Below are positions 52,925-55,836 of a DNA stretch of 55,836 nucleotides, piece by piece. Below the pieces are notes generated by a model, which worked only from the letters and a program-made list of their open reading frames with translations, made no database searches and was not told where the DNA came from. The position numbers were made by a program, and so were the translations under genes. Position 1 is the first letter of the stretch, and each line of letters starts with the position of its first letter. Source of the DNA: JAJTHJ01 sp046316025 (GTDB lineage: Bacteria > Pseudomonadota > Gammaproteobacteria > Burkholderiales > Burkholderiaceae_F). The stretch lies in assembly GCA_046316025.1 (NCBI GenBank), contig JBKCXU010000017.1, positions 1 through 55,836 on the forward strand, given 5' to 3'.

Positions 52925-52966
52925 CATCGGGGCCTGCGGGCTGGGGGCGGTCGAATCGCCCCGATG
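52925..52966 (+). promoter_or_regulatory. hairpin in the leader of the second porin
   Basis: A perfect 8-bp outer stem (CATCGGGG at 52925-52932 with CCCCGATG at 52959-52966) encloses 26 nt with a further 5-bp option (GGGCG/CGCCC, which competes with it). It ends 40 nt before the porin ATG. No small-RNA target or known element is recognised. Confidence 0.3.
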
Positions 52967-53006
52967 GAAGCCTGGATGTTTTTTCCTAGTCAACTTGGAG
53001 ATGCAC

Positions 53007-54146
53007 ATGAAAAAGAGTCTTCTCGCTCTGGCAGTGCTCGGCGCTTTCGCCGGTACGGCCAGCGCACAATCCAGCGTCACGCTTTACGGCATCGCGGACG
53101 TCGGTCTTCAGTACAACAAGCAATACTCTTCGACAACCAAGTCGCAAGAGAGCGTGGTCGGCCTCAATGGCGGCTACGTGGCCGGCAACCGCTGGGGCCT
53201 GCGCGGATCGGAAGCTCTGGGCAGCGGCATGAGCGCCATCTTCACGCTGGAAAGCGGTTTCGATATCGACACCGGAAACTCCGGCCAAGGCAACCGCCTC
53301 TTCGGGCGCCAAGCTTGGGCTGGCTTGGCGACGCCGTTCGGCAGCATCGTCGGTGGCCGTATCGCGACCTTCTCGTCGGGCACGGGTTCGTTCGACATGG
53401 TCGGCGCGCTCGACCCGTTCGGCACGGGCTGGGGCATCAACACACTCGGATCGACGTTCATCTCCGCGAACGCGCTGCGCGTCGATAACGCCCTTGCCTA
53501 CGTTTCGCCGACCTGGGCGGGCTTCAAGTTCGGTGCCGCTTACTCGTTCAACTTCAACGGCCAAGAAGGTTCCACCTCTGACCTCAGCACCAAGGTGACC
53601 GGTCTCGGCGCTTCGTACTCGTGGGGCCCCCTGTATGCAGCGGTCACCTACGACATCGTCGAGTATCCGACGCTCGAAGCCAACGGCGCCGCGATTTCTC
53701 CCTCGCCCGACGATCAGACCCACCTGCAATTGGGCCTCACGTGGGATTTCAAGTTCTTGAAGCTGTACGGTGCTTGGGCCGACCAGAGCAAGATTCGCGC
53801 CGCTCTTCTTAGCGGCGGCAACAGCATCGCCGTACCCACCGGCGTTGGCAATTGGGACAACAACGCGTGGATGCTCGGCGTGACGGCTCCGATCGGGAAC
53901 TTCACCCTGCGTGCGTCGTATCAGTACTCGGACGCGGATAACATCATCCGTCCCAATCCGACGAACCCCAGCCAAAACGTGAGCTTCGAGCCCGATTACG
54001 CCGTTTACGGCATCGGCGTGGACTACAAGCTGTCCAACCGCACGCTGATTTATCTGGGCTTTGGCGTTCGCGACGCCAAGGGTTCGCTGGCCAGCGAGAC
54101 CACCGACCGCGACCAGTTCGCCGTCGGTTTGAACCACCGCTTCTAA
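53007..54146 (+). CDS. general porin, Gram-negative 16-strand type (379 aa)
   Basis: The protein starts MKKSLLALAVLGAFAGTASAQ (Sec signal) and continues SSVTLYGIADVGLQY, a usual first strand. It has GNRWGLRGSEALGSGMSAIFTLE and RLFGRQAWAGLATPFGSIVGGR and ends in Phe (VGLNHRF). Length is normal for the family. It forms trimeric channels for small solutes in the outer membrane. GGAG stands 7 nt before ATG 53007; ATG 53001 and TTG 52995 are weaker choices. The two porins have separate terminators, so they are separate units. Confidence 0.95.
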   Translation: MKKSLLALAVLGAFAGTASAQSSVTLYGIADVGLQYNKQYSSTTKSQESVVGLNGGYVAGNRWGLRGSEALGSGMSAIFTLESGFDIDTGNSGQGNRLFGRQAWAGLATPFGSIVGGRIATFSSGTGSFDMVGALDPFGTGWGINTLGSTFISANALRVDNALAYVSPTWAGFKFGAAYSFNFNGQEGSTSDLSTKVTGLGASYSWGPLYAAVTYDIVEYPTLEANGAAISPSPDDQTHLQLGLTWDFKFLKLYGAWADQSKIRAALLSGGNSIAVPTGVGNWDNNAWMLGVTAPIGNFTLRASYQYSDADNIIRPNPTNPSQNVSFEPDYAVYGIGVDYKLSNRTLIYLGFGVRDAKGSLASETTDRDQFAVGLNHRF

Positions 54147-54167
54147 TCGCCTTGCGCGCTTTGCGGC

Positions 54168-54197
54168 AAAAGCCGCCCTTCGGGGCGGCTTTTTTTA
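54168..54197 (+). terminator. rho-independent terminator of the second porin
   Basis: A perfect stem (AAAGCCGCCC/GGGCGGCTTT allowing A-T pairs at the base) with a TTCG tetraloop at 54179-54182 is followed by a run of T residues. It also overlaps the 3' end of the convergent glpK stop region. Confidence 0.92.
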
Positions 54198-55691
54198 TGC
54201 CCAGTGGCGGCTGCGGGCGACAGCGTCGCGCCACCGGGCGAGCTTTACGTCGGGGGCGGCATCCGCCGAGGAAACGAAGCGGCGTCGCGCATGCCACAGC
54301 GCGGCCAATTCGGCCTCGCTCGACCAGTAGCCGACACCCAGCCCAGCCAGATAGGCGGCGCCGAGCGCGGTGGTCTCCGTCACCGCGGGCCGCACGACCG
54401 GCACGCCGATGCTGTCCGCCTGCACCTGCATCAGCAGGTCGTTGCGCGCGGCACCGCCGTCGACGCGCAACTCCGTCAGCGCCGCTCCGGCGTCGCGCTG
54501 CATGGCTTGCAGCACCTCGGCCGATTGCAGGGCTATCGCTTCCAGCGCGGCTCGCGCAATGTGCGCGCGCGTGGTGCCGCGGGTGATGCCGATCAGCAGG
54601 CCGCGCGCGTCCGGATCCCAGTAGGGGGCGCCGATCCCGGTGAAGGCGGGCACCAGCGTCAGGCCGCCGGCGTCCGGCACCTGCGCGGCAAGTCGCTCAA
54701 CGTCTTCGGCCCGCTCGATGATGCCCAACCCGTCGCGTAACCATTGCACGACGGCACCGCCGACGAAGACACTGCCTTCCAAGCAGTACGTGGTGCGGCG
54801 CGCCGTGCCGGTGCCGAGCGTCCAACCCACCGTGGTCAACAGCCGGTTGGCCGATGGCTTGGGCGAGGCGCCGGTATTGAGGAGCAGAAAGCAGCCGGTG
54901 CCGTAGGTGTTCTTGGCCATGCCGGGCGCGAAGCAGGCCTGGCCGAAAGTGGCGGCCTGCTGGTCGCCGGCGATGCCGGCGATGGGGAGCGCGCCGCCCA
55001 GCCGGTCGGCGCGCGCGTGGCCGACGAACCCGCTGGACGGCACGATCTGCGGCAGCACCGCGCGCGGCACATCGAGCAGTGCAAGCAGTTCGTCGTCCCA
55101 ATCGAGCGTGTGCAGGTTGAAGAGCAGCGTGCGCGAGGCGTTGGATGGGTCGGTGGCGTGCAACGCGCCTCCGGTCAGGTTCCACAGCAGCCAGGTGTCG
55201 ATGGTGCCGAAGGCAAGCTCGCCGCGACCCGCCGCCGCGCGCGCGCCCGGCACGTTATCGAGCAGCCAGGCGAGCTTGGTGCCGGAGAAGTACGGATCGA
55301 GGACAAGACCCGTGCGCGCGGTCACGTCCCGCTCGCGGCCGGCGGAGCGCAGCGCGGCGCACTGATCCGCGGTGCGCCGGTCCTGCCAGACGATCGCGTT
55401 GGCCAACGGCAGGCCCGTGCGCCGCTCCCAAAGCAGCGTCGTCTCGCGCTGGTTGGTGATGCCAATCGCCGCCACTTCGCCCGCCGCGATGCCTGCCTGG
55501 CGCAAGGCCTGCCGCCCGCAGTGCAGCTGTGTGGTCCACAGGTCGGCCGGATCGTGCTCGACCCAGCCCGGCTGTGGGTAGATCTGCCGGAACTCCTGCT
55601 GCGCCACGGCCACCGGCAGTCCCGCATGGTCGAACACGATGGCGCGCGAGCTGGTGGTGCCCTGGTCCAGGGCAAGGATGAACCGGCGCAT
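54195..55691 (-). CDS. glpK: glycerol kinase
   Basis: The 498-residue FGGY-family kinase begins MRRFILALDQGTTSSRAIVFD (ATP site) and has QEFRQIYPQPGWVEHDP, GITNQRETTLLWERRTG, the catalytic Asp region YFSGTKLAWLLDN, and ELRVDGGAARNDLLMQVQAD. It makes glycerol-3-phosphate in the cytoplasm. The ATG at 55691 follows GGAGGCAGGGA; the upstream in-frame extension to 55748 lacks a site. No glpF or glpD is visible in the window. The residues after 55691 to the end hold only upstream sequence. Confidence 0.97.
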   Translation of the reverse strand: MRRFILALDQGTTSSRAIVFDHAGLPVAVAQQEFRQIYPQPGWVEHDPADLWTTQLHCGRQALRQAGIAAGEVAAIGITNQRETTLLWERRTGLPLANAIVWQDRRTADQCAALRSAGRERDVTARTGLVLDPYFSGTKLAWLLDNVPGARAAAGRGELAFGTIDTWLLWNLTGGALHATDPSNASRTLLFNLHTLDWDDELLALLDVPRAVLPQIVPSSGFVGHARADRLGGALPIAGIAGDQQAATFGQACFAPGMAKNTYGTGCFLLLNTGASPKPSANRLLTTVGWTLGTGTARRTTYCLEGSVFVGGAVVQWLRDGLGIIERAEDVERLAAQVPDAGGLTLVPAFTGIGAPYWDPDARGLLIGITRGTTRAHIARAALEAIALQSAEVLQAMQRDAGAALTELRVDGGAARNDLLMQVQADSIGVPVVRPAVTETTALGAAYLAGLGVGYWSSEAELAALWHARRRFVSSADAAPDVKLARWRDAVARSRHWA

Positions 55692-55836
55692 CGTGATCCC
55701 TGCCTCCGTGCGTGGATGCTCTCTTGCCGAGCGCGGATCGCGCATCAATGACCGCGAGTCCGGCGCGTTCCTGTCGATCGGCGAGGGACTATAGACGGCC
55801 GCAGCAAGTGCCGGCAGACTGCCCCGCGCATCCGAC

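Overview
This window is high-GC DNA (most genes strongly GC-biased at third positions) and reads as a chromosomal segment of a betaproteobacterium, probably Burkholderiales or a close relative. The basis is the gene content and order: a PilG-PilH-PilI-PilJ-ChpA pilus chemotaxis cluster behind a rubredoxin gene and divergent from thiE-hemL, a short Coq7 ubiquinone hydroxylase, two 16-stranded-type general porins ending in Phe, HemL (C5 haem pathway), ErpA next to a bactofilin and a DUF6776 protein, and glyA-nrdR. The species cannot be named from the sequence alone.

Layout. 1-2.8 kb: truncated OPT transporter, a secreted SYLF-domain protein with a clear terminator, and a two-gene pair of unknown function (98 aa plus a 148-aa protein with eight cysteines). 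2.8-6.6 kb: an accessory islet holding a REP-like hairpin, an orphan HigA-type antitoxin, a clearly lower-GC DUF2806 gene, a 3' remnant of a class II (B12-dependent) ribonucleotide reductase, and an IS110-family element of the IS1111 type whose 420-nt non-coding 3' side is rich in hairpins and is a candidate bridge-RNA locus. 6.6-13 kb: hsp20 behind a sigma-32-like promoter, nrdR-glyA, an MgtC/DUF4010 membrane protein, malQ and a thioredoxin-TPR protein of the YbbN type.

13.3-26.4 kb: a 9.7-kb gene for a 3,224-residue extracellular protein (three nearly identical 100-residue tandem domains, cadherin/VCBS domains, about 21 FG-GAP calcium motifs, one RTX-like patch, no N-terminal signal peptide), converging on a DUF1800 lipoprotein / DUF1501 Tat-exported protein pair. 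26.4-33.1 kb: a DacB-type peptidase, an unknown 147-aa protein, a periplasmic redoxin beside a DsbD-family thiol transporter, then hemL and thiE. 33.2-43.1 kb: rubredoxin, the Chp chemosensory operon and a 54-aa secreted Lys/Cys-rich peptide.

43.2-55.8 kb: a translationally coupled tyrS-dtd-PEBP-phosphatase operon, anmK divergent from it, erpA, bactofilin, DUF6776, rpsI and rplM on the minus strand, an OsmC protein converging on coq7, two consecutive porins each closed by a UUCG-loop terminator, and a glycerol kinase. Most of the window is housekeeping; the parts most worth following up are the IS1111 element and its non-coding RNA region, the unknown Cys-rich pair, and the giant FG-GAP/cadherin protein beside the DUF1800/DUF1501 pair. 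No tRNA, rRNA or CRISPR array was seen.
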